Assembly (NCBI GenBank): GCA_937989585.1
Contig: CALKRW010000055.1
Span: forward strand, 1-64,000
Length of the DNA: 64,000 bases
Reading direction: 5' to 3'
Source: an uncultured Porphyromonadaceae bacterium
Lineage (GTDB): Bacteria; Bacteroidota; Bacteroidia; Bacteroidales; Muribaculaceae
The position numbers and the translations under genes are program-made. Every line of letters starts with the position of its first letter. Within the stretch, counting starts at the first letter, position 1. The notes under the pieces are model-generated. The model saw only the letters and a program-made list of their open reading frames with translations, searched no databases and was not told the origin of the DNA. Positions 34,079-42,902 of this stretch are shown piece by piece.

Positions 34079-35796
34079 CAAGTAGATGGAACTATCTACC
34101 CCTATCTGCAGAAGACCAGAAACTGGAATCGGAGTTGGCCAGGCGTTATGTTAACGTTGAGCCAATCGGCGAGTTGCTAGTTCAACGCGGGATAAGATCG
34201 ATCGATGAAGCCGAGCGATTCTTCCATCCCTCGCTGCGCGATCTTCACGATCCGTTCCTGATGCCCGATATGGACAAGGCTGTAGACAGGCTCAACCGAG
34301 CCATGGGGTCAAAAGAACGTATTCTCGTATACGGCGACTATGACGTCGACGGCACTACTGCCGTCGCACTTGTGTACCGTTACCTGCAAAACTATTATTC
34401 CGAAATCGACTATGGCATCCCCACGCGATACGACGAGGGGTACGGCATATCGAAACGCACAATCGACGAAGCGTACGAGGCTGGCGTAAAACTCATAATC
34501 ATACTGGACTGCGGAATCAAGGCCAATGAAGAAATCCGTTATGCCAAGCAACTTGGAATAGACTTCATCATATGCGACCACCATGTTCCTGACGAAGAAC
34601 TGCCGGAAGCCGTAGCCATCCTCAACCCGAAACTCGAGGGATCCACATACCCTTGCAGCCATCTCTCCGGATGTGGCGTAGGATACAAACTTATGCAGGC
34701 ATTCTCGATATCGAACGGCATAGGGACTGCCGAACTAGAGGGCATGCTTGATCTGGTTGCCGTATCTATTGCCGCAGACATAGTGCCGATGGTCGACGAG
34801 AACCGAGTCATGGCTTACCACGGCCTGAAACGCATAAATTCCAATCCCAACATGGGACTGCGCGGCATAATCCGAATATGCGGACTCGGCTCCAAGGAAA
34901 TAACCATATCCGATGTAATCTTCAAGATAGGTCCGCGCATCAACGCAAGCGGGCGAATGCAGTCGGGCCGCGAGGCGGTGGACCTGCTCGTCAGCCGCGA
35001 CATCAAGGACGCCAACGAGAAGGCCATCGCAATCGACCAGTACAACAAAGACCGCAAGAAACTCGACAAACGCATCACTGAGGAAGCCAACGCCATTCTT
35101 GAGTCTCGCGGCGAGAAACTCAAGGACAAGAAGTCAATAGTCATTTACAACAAAGACTGGCACAAAGGCATCATAGGCATAGTGGCCTCAAGATTGACCG
35201 AACTATATTACAAGCCATCGGTGGTGCTTACACTTACCAACGGCCTTGCGACTGGATCGTCACGTTCGGTCCAGGGATTCGACGTATACAAGGCCGTGGA
35301 TTCCTGCCGGGACCTGCTTGAAAATTTCGGCGGCCACGCCTACGCCGTCGGGCTGTCACTGAAGGAAGAGAAAATACCCGAGTTCACACGCCGGTTCGAA
35401 GAATACGTAGCCGCAAACATTCTGCCCTCCCAGCTCACGCCCCAACTCGACATCGACGCCATATTACCCTTCGCCCAGATCACTCCGGAGTTCCTGGCCA
35501 CACTAAGGCTATTCAACCCATTCGGTCCGGGAAACCAGAAGCCTGTGTTCTGCACACGCGGAGTCAAGGACTTCGGGACATCAAAACTCGTGGGAAAGAA
35601 CCTCGAGCATATAAAGCTCGAACTCGTGGACGATACATCGGGCAAGGTCTTCAACGGCATTGCCTTCAACATGGCGCAGTATTTCGACCACATCCATTCT
35701 GGCAAGCCCTTCGACATATGCTACACAATCGAGGAGAACAAGCACCGCAACGCCACATCCTCTCTACAGTTCCTGGTGAAGCAGATTCACATCTGA
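34075..35796 (+). CDS. recJ: Single-stranded-DNA-specific exonuclease RecJ
   Basis: A 573-residue 5'-3' exonuclease for recombination, mismatch and base-excision repair. The DHH phosphoesterase core has GDYDVDG (87-93) and ICDHHVP with C167-D168-H169-H170, and the DHHA1 domain has ASGRMQSGREA and GSSRSVQGFDVYKA. A C-terminal OB fold (about 455-573) completes the standard RecJ length. It is 4 bp upstream of recQ. RecQ unwinds DNA that RecJ degrades, so the pair encodes a functional unit. Confidence 0.95.
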   Translation: MTSRWNYLPLSAEDQKLESELARRYVNVEPIGELLVQRGIRSIDEAERFFHPSLRDLHDPFLMPDMDKAVDRLNRAMGSKERILVYGDYDVDGTTAVALVYRYLQNYYSEIDYGIPTRYDEGYGISKRTIDEAYEAGVKLIIILDCGIKANEEIRYAKQLGIDFIICDHHVPDEELPEAVAILNPKLEGSTYPCSHLSGCGVGYKLMQAFSISNGIGTAELEGMLDLVAVSIAADIVPMVDENRVMAYHGLKRINSNPNMGLRGIIRICGLGSKEITISDVIFKIGPRINASGRMQSGREAVDLLVSRDIKDANEKAIAIDQYNKDRKKLDKRITEEANAILESRGEKLKDKKSIVIYNKDWHKGIIGIVASRLTELYYKPSVVLTLTNGLATGSSRSVQGFDVYKAVDSCRDLLENFGGHAYAVGLSLKEEKIPEFTRRFEEYVAANILPSQLTPQLDIDAILPFAQITPEFLATLRLFNPFGPGNQKPVFCTRGVKDFGTSKLVGKNLEHIKLELVDDTSGKVFNGIAFNMAQYFDHIHSGKPFDICYTIEENKHRNATSSLQFLVKQIHI

Positions 35797-35800
35797 GGCC

Positions 35801-37765
35801 ATGAACGCCCGTTTCACGCCCGAAAGCGATCCCGCCGAAGTCCTTGAACATTACTGGGGCTACGAGGGGTTCCGTCCCGTTCAGGCTGACATAATACGCT
35901 CGGTACTGTCCGGCCACGATACGCTCGGTCTGATGCCTACTGGTGGCGGCAAGTCAATAACATTTCAGGTCCCGGCAATGATGCTGCCGGGACTTACCAT
36001 TGTGATTACGCCACTTATCTCGCTGATGAAGGACCAGGTCGACAACCTTATGGCCCGCGGGATACGCGCCACATGCATCTACAGCGGCCTGACCATGCGC
36101 GAGACGCGGCTTGCATATGACCGATGCCGTCTGGGGAAAAGCAAGATACTGTACATATCGCCCGAACGCCTGCGTTCACAGAACTTCTTATTAGAACTGA
36201 GACAATGGGACGTATCGCTGATTGTTGTCGACGAGGCCCACTGCATATCGCAATGGGGATATGATTTCAGGCCGTCATACCTTAACATACGGTCACTGCG
36301 CGAAATCGCGGGTCGGGAAATCCCCGTACTCGCCCTCACGGCCTCAGCGACTCCCGATGTACGTGATGACATCGCGAAGAACCTCGGTTTCGCGCCGGAC
36401 TGGCACCTGCATAAACTCTCGTTCGCCCGCGGCAACCTGTCGTACATAGTCCGGCGGACAGCAGATAAAGACGGCAAACTCCTCGAGGTACTCCGCAACA
36501 CTGCAGGTTCGGCCATCGTATATGTAAGGTCGCGCCAAGGCACACGCAAGACCGCCGAGATGCTTCAGCGCAACGGCATAAGCGCCGAGTTCTACCACGC
36601 TGGCGTCGACCCTGAGGAAAAGACCGAGCGCCAGGACAGATGGAAGAAAGGACAGACGAGGGTAATGGTCGCCACGAATGCATTCGGCATGGGAATCGAC
36701 AAGGCCGACGTCCGCGTCGTGGCACACATGGACCTTCCTCCATCAATCGAGGAATACTATCAAGAGGCAGGACGCGCAGGACGTGACGGTCTTCCGGCCT
36801 ATGCCGTAATAATCGCCGCGCCTCAGGACAAAGCCAAACTCAAACGCCAGATAGCCTCAAACTTTCCGCCCAAGGACTTCATCGCCCGAGTCTACGAACT
36901 TACCGGCAATTTTCTTGACATCGCTGTCGGAGAAGGCTACAACTCGGTATGCGAGTTCGACACCGAGCGTTTTGTCGCTACCTACCGTCTCGAACCGCGA
37001 ATGGTGCGAGGAGCGCTGAACATACTCACTCAGAGCGGTTACATAGAATATGTAGAGGACCCCAACACGAGGTCGCGCGTCATGATGCTTTGCCGCCGCG
37101 ACGAACTATACGACCTGCAGATACCCTCGGAAGCCGACGAGATTCTCCATGCACTGCTACGCCGCTACACGGGACTGTTTACCGACTATGTCTACATCAG
37201 CGAGACTGTAATCGCACGACAATGCGGATGCTCGACCGATGACGTCTATCAGGCCATGCTACTTTTGGGGCGAATGAAAATACTGCACTACGTTCCACAT
37301 AGCGCCAATCCTTACATATATTACACGACATCGCGCGAACTTCCCAAGTATCTCACCATCCCCAAACCAGTCTATGAGGACCGACGCGCCATAGCCGAGA
37401 CCCGAATAAAAGCCGTCATCGACCTTGCATTCGCCGATGACGAATGTCGCCAAAGCAGAATATTGCGTTACTTCGGCGAACCATCACCGTCAGACTGCAG
37501 GCGCTGTGACGTATGCCGGGAACATTTAAACGCACGTCTCTCCAGGCCCGACACCAAACCTGAGGCAATGCCTCAGCGCGGCAGCGAAGAGTATATCGAA
37601 AACACCATACTGCGCTATGCCGCCCATCCGGGAGGAACAAGCGTGGAAGAACTCACACGCGCAAACCTAATAGGCCGTCACGGGGATGTAATCGAGGCGA
37701 TACGCAGCCTGTCCGACAAGGGTGCAGTACGACTGGCTCCAGACGGAAGTATCACGCAAGCATGA
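35801..37765 (+). CDS. recQ: ATP-dependent DNA helicase RecQ
   Basis: A 654-residue superfamily 2 helicase. Walker A is TGGGKS (47-52), Walker B is DEAH (144-147), and the aromatic-rich loop CISQWGYDFRPSY follows. The RQC domain has the zinc-binding cysteines in DECRQSRILRYFGE and DCRRCDVC. The C-terminal ~90 residues (about 565-654) end in a winged-helix-like stretch; no clear HRDC domain is visible. Its 3' end overlaps the converging Na+/Ca2+ exchanger gene by 14 bp. Confidence 0.95.
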   Translation: MNARFTPESDPAEVLEHYWGYEGFRPVQADIIRSVLSGHDTLGLMPTGGGKSITFQVPAMMLPGLTIVITPLISLMKDQVDNLMARGIRATCIYSGLTMRETRLAYDRCRLGKSKILYISPERLRSQNFLLELRQWDVSLIVVDEAHCISQWGYDFRPSYLNIRSLREIAGREIPVLALTASATPDVRDDIAKNLGFAPDWHLHKLSFARGNLSYIVRRTADKDGKLLEVLRNTAGSAIVYVRSRQGTRKTAEMLQRNGISAEFYHAGVDPEEKTERQDRWKKGQTRVMVATNAFGMGIDKADVRVVAHMDLPPSIEEYYQEAGRAGRDGLPAYAVIIAAPQDKAKLKRQIASNFPPKDFIARVYELTGNFLDIAVGEGYNSVCEFDTERFVATYRLEPRMVRGALNILTQSGYIEYVEDPNTRSRVMMLCRRDELYDLQIPSEADEILHALLRRYTGLFTDYVYISETVIARQCGCSTDDVYQAMLLLGRMKILHYVPHSANPYIYYTTSRELPKYLTIPKPVYEDRRAIAETRIKAVIDLAFADDECRQSRILRYFGEPSPSDCRRCDVCREHLNARLSRPDTKPEAMPQRGSEEYIENTILRYAAHPGGTSVEELTRANLIGRHGDVIEAIRSLSDKGAVRLAPDGSITQA

Positions 37766-38720
37766 CAAGGCGCACCGTGTATGCGATGTAAAGCGCCAGC
37801 ATAAGCGCACCCTCAATGCGTGTTATTGTGCGCGAACGGAAGAACCAGCCCACGACCCAGAACAATACCGATGCCGCCAAAAGCGTCAGCAAATCAAACT
37901 CGGATATGCCTCCGAAAAGCAGAGGGGATATAGTGCCGCTGAGCCCCAGGACCATGAATACGTTGAATACACACGATCCTATCACATTGCCGACGGCGAT
38001 GCCAGGACGGCCCTTGATTGCTGAAATCACCGATGTGGCCAATTCGGGGAGCGAGGTGCCTGCCGCTACTATTGTCAGGCCAATCACTGCATCACTGACG
38101 CCAAGGCTTTTTGCTATGCCAGAGGCGCCATCGACGAAGAAGTCACCGCCGAATATAAGGCAACCGAGGCCAACCACTATCCACAGAATGCTTTTCCATA
38201 CAGTCATTCGTCTGGAATCTCCGGCTTCAGCAACATCTTCAGCCGACACGGGCGCTTCTTTTGCCTGAGCGAAAGTGTAGCGCATGAATATCGCAAAAAA
38301 CAAAAGCAATATTATGCCGTCAACCCTTGTCATCATTCTTGCACCTCCGACACCAAGCCACGGACCGCTCCCCATGGCAAGCAAGGCAAGCGACGAGACT
38401 ATCACAAGAGGAATATCCGAAGTAAGGATTCCTTTCCCGACAGTTATAGGCCTCACAAGCGCGGTGATGCCAACTATCGCAAGGATATTGAATATGTTAG
38501 AGCCGACTACGTTTCCTATCGCAAGTTCGGCATGCCCCTCGATGGCGGAAAGCACTGAAATCACAAGTTCAGGAGCCGAAGTGCCGAATCCGACTACAGT
38601 AAGGCCAATTACAAGATCGCTGACGCCCCAGCGCTTCGCAACAGCAGAGGCTCCGTCGGTAAGCATATTGGCTCCGACAAGTATCATCGCAAGACCTAAA
38701 AGAAGCAAAAGAATATCCAT
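37752..38720 (-). CDS. Calcium/sodium antiporter (CaCA family, YrbG-like)
   Basis: A 322-residue protein with about ten membrane helices in two inverted halves. Each half carries an alpha-repeat: GFGTSAPELVISV...GNVVGSNIFNILAIVG in the first and AAGTSLPELATSV...GNVIGSCVFNVFMVLG in the second. The acidic residue in (A/S)PEL and LPEL binds cations. It exchanges Na+ for Ca2+ across the inner membrane. It is monocistronic and overlaps recQ tail-to-tail by 14 bp. Confidence 0.9.
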   Translation of the reverse strand: MDILLLLLGLAMILVGANMLTDGASAVAKRWGVSDLVIGLTVVGFGTSAPELVISVLSAIEGHAELAIGNVVGSNIFNILAIVGITALVRPITVGKGILTSDIPLVIVSSLALLAMGSGPWLGVGGARMMTRVDGIILLLFFAIFMRYTFAQAKEAPVSAEDVAEAGDSRRMTVWKSILWIVVGLGCLIFGGDFFVDGASGIAKSLGVSDAVIGLTIVAAGTSLPELATSVISAIKGRPGIAVGNVIGSCVFNVFMVLGLSGTISPLLFGGISEFDLLTLLAASVLFWVVGWFFRSRTITRIEGALMLALYIAYTVRLVMLA

Positions 38721-38949
38721 ATTGATTTAAAATTACATGATGACAACAAGTGAGCAACGGTGTTCTCAAATACCGGCGACTGAGTATTTTAGATTTTTTA
38801 GTCTAATTTATAAGAACATAGTAGGAAATTTCACCTGGCAGGTTGTTCTACTGATGAAACTCAGATAAAAGATGTACCGCAACATCACCCCCGCTTTGTC
38901 GAGTAGTGATACTGGAAAAGCAGGCTCTCATAAATAAATAGTTGAAACG

Positions 38950-38989
38950 TGGAACGGGTAGCAGACCGAAAGGCTCGCTACCCGTTTTT
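38950..38989. terminator. Hairpin downstream of serA
   Basis: A perfect 10-bp stem (38953-38962 aacgggtagc with 38977-38986) lies 20 nt past the serA stop. The T-run (TTTTT) is on the plus-strand side, while the minus-strand side reads GTTCCACG. It probably ends serCA, but by sequence it is a better terminator for plus-strand transcription. Confidence 0.6.
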
Positions 38990-39006
38990 AGTTCAGTCAG
39001 CCTATT

Positions 39007-39927
39007 TTATTTGTTCACGCGGAAAGGAGCATTGCCCGTAGCGAGAAAGTCGACAATCTGGCGGGCAGCGGCGATGCCTGCGTTGATGTTTGCCTCGGCC
39101 GTCTGCGCGCCCATTTTCTTCGGGGTGAAGAAAACGCGCCCTGCGAATCGCTCGCTCAGTTCGGCAGCGTTATCGGGTTTGATGTCGGCAACATATTTCA
39201 GGTCCGGACGGTCTGCAAGAGCCTCTGCGATACCGGCCTCGTCGATGACCTCCTTGCGGGCGGTATTGATCAGCAGGCCACCCTTGGGCAGAAGTTCGAC
39301 AAGAGCCTTTCCTACCGAGCCACGGGTCTCGGGAGTGGCCGGAATGTGCAGGGATACGACGTCATTATTCCTGTAAAGTTCCTCTACCGAATGTACGGGC
39401 TTCACGCCGGCCTCCTCCATCACTTTGTCAGGACAGTATGGATCCAAAGCCGAGACTTCCATGCCGAAGCCCTTGGCTATGCGTGCCACATTGCGGCCAA
39501 CCTGACCGAAGGCATGGATGCCGAGACGCTTGCCTTTAAGTTCGGTCCCGGATGTACCGGCATACATGTTGCGAACAGCCATAACGGCTAGACCGAACAC
39601 AAGCTCAGCGACAGCGTTGGAATTTTGCCCGGGAGTGTTCTCGACTACGATTCCGGCATTCTTCGTGGTGACAAGATCAATGTTGTCATAGCCGGCGCCG
39701 GCACGAACAACTATCTTGAGGTTTTTCGCGGCCTCAACGACGGCAGCGTCAACTATGTCCGAGCGCACTATAAGGGCATCGGCATCTACGACTGCATTAA
39801 TCAGTTCGGCATGGTCTTTATATTTCTCGAGAAGTTCAAGCGTATGTCCGCCGTTCTCAATCTGCTCGCGAATGCCTTCCACTGCAACAGGTGCAAATGG
39901 CTTCTCGGTTGCTACAAGTACTTTCAT
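39007..39927 (-). CDS. serA: D-3-phosphoglycerate dehydrogenase (short form)
   Basis: A 306-residue NAD-dependent dehydrogenase that starts serine synthesis by oxidising 3-phosphoglycerate. The Rossmann loop is FGQVGRNVA (140-148) and the catalytic Arg is R224 in NTARKEV. No ACT or ASB regulatory domain is present, as in other short (type III) enzymes. The motif that normally reads TPHxGxxTxEA is TPKKMGAQTAEA here, with K270 in place of the general-base His. The same substitution is, to my knowledge, typical for Bacteroidales and Entamoeba PGDH. It is 21 bp downstream of serC, which catalyses the next step. Confidence 0.9.
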   Translation of the reverse strand: MKVLVATEKPFAPVAVEGIREQIENGGHTLELLEKYKDHAELINAVVDADALIVRSDIVDAAVVEAAKNLKIVVRAGAGYDNIDLVTTKNAGIVVENTPGQNSNAVAELVFGLAVMAVRNMYAGTSGTELKGKRLGIHAFGQVGRNVARIAKGFGMEVSALDPYCPDKVMEEAGVKPVHSVEELYRNNDVVSLHIPATPETRGSVGKALVELLPKGGLLINTARKEVIDEAGIAEALADRPDLKYVADIKPDNAAELSERFAGRVFFTPKKMGAQTAEANINAGIAAARQIVDFLATGNAPFRVNK

Positions 39928-39948
39928 GTCGCAATAATTATTTATTAA

Positions 39949-41022
39949 TTAAAGGTGTGTGGACTCGAAATCGTTCATTGCCTCGATCAGAACCTTTACG
40001 CTCTCAAGAGGGAGCGCATTATACAGCGAGGCACGGAAACCGCCGACCGAACGGTGGCCTTTGATTCCTATGATACCACGGTCTTTGGCAAAATCCACGA
40101 ACTCCGCCTCGAATTGCTTGTAGTCAGGCGTCATGACGAAGCAGACATTCATGACAGAACGGTCAGCCGGATCGGTTACAGTACCCTGGAACATACGGCT
40201 GTCATCGATAGCCTTGTAAAGCATGGACGCTTTCTCAAGGTCGCGGCGCTCAAGTTCCTTGAGGCCTCCGAGGTCCTTGTAGTAACGCAAGGTCTGTAGC
40301 GCCGCGAAGATTGGGAGTACGGGAGGGGTATTGAACATCGAGCCTTTCTTGACATGGGTGCGGTAGTCGAGCATCGTAGGCAGGGGACGGTCGACATGTC
40401 CCAGGGCCTCGTCGCGGACAATCACCAGGGTAACGCCTGCCGGAGCGAGGTTTTTCTGGGCGCCGGCATACACTAGATCATACTTGCTGAAGTCGATGGG
40501 ACGCGAGAAGATATCCGAACTCATGTCAGCGACAAGAGGACACGGAGCCTCGGGGTCCTTGCGGATCTCTGTGCCGTAGATAGTATTGTTGGATGTATAG
40601 TGGAAATAGTCGGAGTCGGCAGGTATAGTAAAACCTTTGGGAATATAGGTATAATGCGCGTCCTCACTCGATGCGACGACATCGACCTCGCCGAACAGGC
40701 ACGCTTCCTTGATTGCATTATGAGCCCATGTACCGGTGTCGAGATACGAGGCTTTTTTGCGCAGAAGATTCATGGGAGCCATTGCGAACTGGAGCGACGC
40801 ACCTCCGCCCAGCCATAATACCGAAAAACCGGCGGGAACATTGAGCAGTTCCTTGACAAGTGCGGTGGCCTCGTCTATCACGGCCTGGAACTCCTTGCTG
40901 CGGTGGGAGACTTCGAGTACCGAAAGACCGGTGTCGGCAAAATTGAGAATGGCGTCCGCGGTGTTGCGGATGGTGTACTGGCTCAGAATGGAGGGGCCGG
41001 CATAGAAATTATGTTTCTTCAT
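39949..41022 (-). CDS. serC: Phosphoserine aminotransferase
   Basis: A 357-residue class V aminotransferase converting 3-phosphohydroxypyruvate to phosphoserine with glutamate. NFYAGPS at the N-terminus, LGGGASLQFAM (71-81) and the PLP lysine K190 in AGAQKNLAPAG are standard, as is GHRSVGGFRASLYNA near the end. It also can serve in pyridoxal phosphate synthesis in some bacteria. It is the first gene of the serC-serA operon. Confidence 0.95.
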   Translation of the reverse strand: MKKHNFYAGPSILSQYTIRNTADAILNFADTGLSVLEVSHRSKEFQAVIDEATALVKELLNVPAGFSVLWLGGGASLQFAMAPMNLLRKKASYLDTGTWAHNAIKEACLFGEVDVVASSEDAHYTYIPKGFTIPADSDYFHYTSNNTIYGTEIRKDPEAPCPLVADMSSDIFSRPIDFSKYDLVYAGAQKNLAPAGVTLVIVRDEALGHVDRPLPTMLDYRTHVKKGSMFNTPPVLPIFAALQTLRYYKDLGGLKELERRDLEKASMLYKAIDDSRMFQGTVTDPADRSVMNVCFVMTPDYKQFEAEFVDFAKDRGIIGIKGHRSVGGFRASLYNALPLESVKVLIEAMNDFESTHL

Positions 41023-41104
41023 GACACAAAGTTTAGAATGTTGAATAATCTTGTTGGCGAGGTATCAGACCCCGTGGACAGGAGAGAAACCGCCCTGTCA
41101 TGCG

Positions 41105-41112
41105 CAAATTTA
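41105..41112 (-). promoter_or_regulatory. -7 element of serC-serA
   Basis: TAAATTTG on the minus strand (41112-41105) matches TAnnTTTG. The -33 match is poor. The leader is about 75 nt and has one hairpin (GACAGG with CCTGTC). No amino-acid-type riboswitch is recognised. Confidence 0.45.
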
Positions 41113-41303
41113 GGAATAATTCCGAGAAATCGAAATTATTTGGCAAATAAAAATCAACAGTTCCACTCAATCAGAGAATAATTAAATAATTAAGAGTCGC
41201 GTAATCATGAGCAGAATTTTAAGCCATCACAGAACTTTTTGTTCCCGAAGGCGTTTCTAAGTTAAAATCACACATATATTCACCCTCTAATCAATTTATC
41301 AAG

Positions 41304-41504
41304 ATGAAAAATTTAGATCTTCTTTTAGCCGCTGCCGGCGGTGCTGTACTGGGTGCCGCGCTCGGTATCCTTTTCGCTCCCAAGAAAGGCGAGGAAACCC
41401 GTTTTGACATCATGGAATACCTGAAAAGTAAATGTCCGGGGTGCAAAGAACGCAAACTCAACGAACTGGCCGACCGCATCGCTGAGGAAATCAAGGAAGC
41501 CTGA
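41304..41504 (+). CDS. YtxH-like small membrane protein
   Basis: A 66-residue protein. One glycine/alanine-rich hydrophobic helix (about 5-25, LLLAAAGGAVLGAALGILFAP) is followed by the KKGEETR motif and an amphipathic tail, the YtxH-domain pattern. C44 and C47 (CPGC) are unusual in so small a protein. It opens a four-gene plus-strand module of envelope proteins (YtxH-like, YtxH-like, holin-like, helical). Function is unknown; YtxH proteins are linked to stress in Firmicutes. Confidence 0.65.
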   Translation: MKNLDLLLAAAGGAVLGAALGILFAPKKGEETRFDIMEYLKSKCPGCKERKLNELADRIAEEIKEA

Positions 41505-41662
41505 CATAAGATAGACGCCGTACCCGCATGACCGCGAGTTCCCGAGGCACCTATTGAGCAGGGGCTGCGGTATGCGGGGGACAGGCGTTACTTTCTTTCA
41601 GGAATTCCCAGGTAACGCGAATAGAAAACACTGGCACTTACCCTATAATAAAAAACAACGTC

Positions 41663-41848
41663 ATGAAGTCCTTCAACATATTCTTATTCGGAGCTTTGGC
41701 AGGAGCCGTTGCCGGATTGCTCCTGGCCCCCGAGAGTGGAGCGGACCTAAGATTCCGTATCAAGACACTGCTTAAGAAAAAGGGGTATATCAAGCCCGAC
41801 GAAATTGATATCCTGGCCGAGCGAATCGCCTGCGAAATCGAGAAATAA
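41663..41848 (+). CDS. Second YtxH-like small membrane protein
   Basis: A 61-residue protein with the same plan as its neighbour: a Gly/Ala-rich helix (about 5-22, NIFLFGALAGAVAGLLLAP), an ESGADLR turn and an amphipathic helix ending LAERIACEIEK. That ending closely parallels LADRIAEEIKEA in the preceding protein, so the two are probably old duplicates. It starts 158 bp after the first and 63 bp before the holin-like gene. Confidence 0.62.
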   Translation: MKSFNIFLFGALAGAVAGLLLAPESGADLRFRIKTLLKKKGYIKPDEIDILAERIACEIEK

Positions 41849-41911
41849 GCAGACAGCCAGCGGCAAAGCCGCAGTCCCTACACAGTTCATCACATAAGCA
41901 TTTCAACCGTC

Positions 41912-42400
41912 ATGCCCGAAAGTCAAAGAAACAATCAGTCTGCCACACGCGAACTCATTTACGGTTCACTTCAGTCCGTGAAGAGACTTGGAATGCTCTA
42001 CGCGGAGTCGGCAAAACTAAAGGTCACGGACAAGATCACGATCCTGCTGTCATACATGGCGTTTGTGGGTGTAATCCTTGCCCTTGCTATCGTATGCCTT
42101 GTATTCATATCGATAGGCATAGGTCATCTGCTCGCCACCACAATAGCACCACATCTGGCCTATCTGATAATCGCGGCATTCTATGTTCTGCTCTTCTTCC
42201 TGATGGTGATAATGAAACGCCGATGGTTCGTGGATCCAATCTGCCGCTTCATGTCACGCCTGCTGGTTGAGGTCCCGGAAGACGAACGCGAGAAAGAAAT
42301 TATCGGTGAAGAATCAATTCTGCCCTCAACTTTCGAGGACAGCGACTCTCAGAATGTCAAACCCATTAAAAATCACGGTCATGAACACAGGGAGTCTTGA
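41912..42400 (+). CDS. Phage-holin-superfamily (DUF1469-type) membrane protein
   Basis: A 162-residue protein with an N-terminal amphipathic helix, two transmembrane helices (about 47-74 and 80-101) and a charged C-terminal tail. The layout matches Phage_holin_3_6/putative actinobacterial holin-X proteins, a family that is common on bacterial chromosomes and not evidence of a prophage. It overlaps the next gene by 20 bp. Confidence 0.65.
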   Translation: MPESQRNNQSATRELIYGSLQSVKRLGMLYAESAKLKVTDKITILLSYMAFVGVILALAIVCLVFISIGIGHLLATTIAPHLAYLIIAAFYVLLFFLMVIMKRRWFVDPICRFMSRLLVEVPEDEREKEIIGEESILPSTFEDSDSQNVKPIKNHGHEHRES

Positions 42401-42689
42401 CAAAGCGATAGCCGAAGTAGGCCGACGCCGTAAAAAAACTAAATGGAAAGGTTATACCCTTGACGAACTGCGTGCCCAGAGAGTAGTGGTACAGGCCCGG
42501 ATACTCATCGAAAAGAACCGTCTCGACCTGGCCATGAAGAGCGTCCAGGCACGTCGCGACCAGGACAAGAGTGTGGTACAGCGTATTTTGAGCGCCCTGA
42601 ACATCGTAGACTACAGCATCATGGCTGTTGCCGTAGTCCGCCGTGTCTCATCGATAGTATCACATCTTCGCGGAAGAGGGAAGAATTGA
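42381..42689 (+). CDS. Short basic helical protein of the YtxH/holin module
   Basis: A 102-residue, lysine- and arginine-rich protein (MNTGSLDKAIAEVGRRRKKTKWKG at the start region), mostly helical, with a weakly hydrophobic segment near 75-95. The start at 42381, 20 bp inside the end of the holin-like gene, is chosen because it gives a compact protein and a typical coupled overlap. A longer in-frame start exists further upstream. I recognise no family; its conserved neighbourhood suggests a role with the holin-like membrane protein. Confidence 0.6.
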   Translation: MNTGSLDKAIAEVGRRRKKTKWKGYTLDELRAQRVVVQARILIEKNRLDLAMKSVQARRDQDKSVVQRILSALNIVDYSIMAVAVVRRVSSIVSHLRGRGKN

Positions 42690-42756
42690 ATGCATCGCAT
42701 AGAAAACACTATCTTTCAGTATATTACACACAACACTCTAACATTTCGAGAATTAG

Positions 42757-42797
42757 CCGCGCTGGATTGATTTTAAATCAGCGCGGTATTGTTTTTA
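42757..42797 (+). terminator. Terminator of the YtxH/holin module
   Basis: An 8-bp G/C stem (42757-42764 ccgcgctg with 42779-42786), extended inward by GATT/AATC pairs, is followed by TATTGTTTTT. It separates the module from dnaE. Confidence 0.82.
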
Positions 42798-42818
42798 CAT
42801 CAAAAAGCCTTATCTTTG
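42788..42818 (+). promoter_or_regulatory. Promoter of dnaE
   Basis: ATTG (42788-42791, one mismatch to TTTG), a 19-nt spacer and TATCTTTG (42811-42818) match the Bacteroidota consensus. The leader to ATG 42903 is about 78 nt. The promoter overlaps the tail of the upstream terminator. Confidence 0.55.
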
Positions 42819-42902
42819 CAGACACTAAACCAATCAGGCATGAATGACGGGACATATTATCCACCATGAATGCCCGCAAACCGCTCTCCCCAAATCCATA
42901 CG

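Noticed and set aside
41912..42400. Possible prophage remnant, because of the holin-like gene
   Set aside because: No other phage genes, integrase or attachment repeats are nearby; this holin superfamily is common on chromosomes beside YtxH-like genes.
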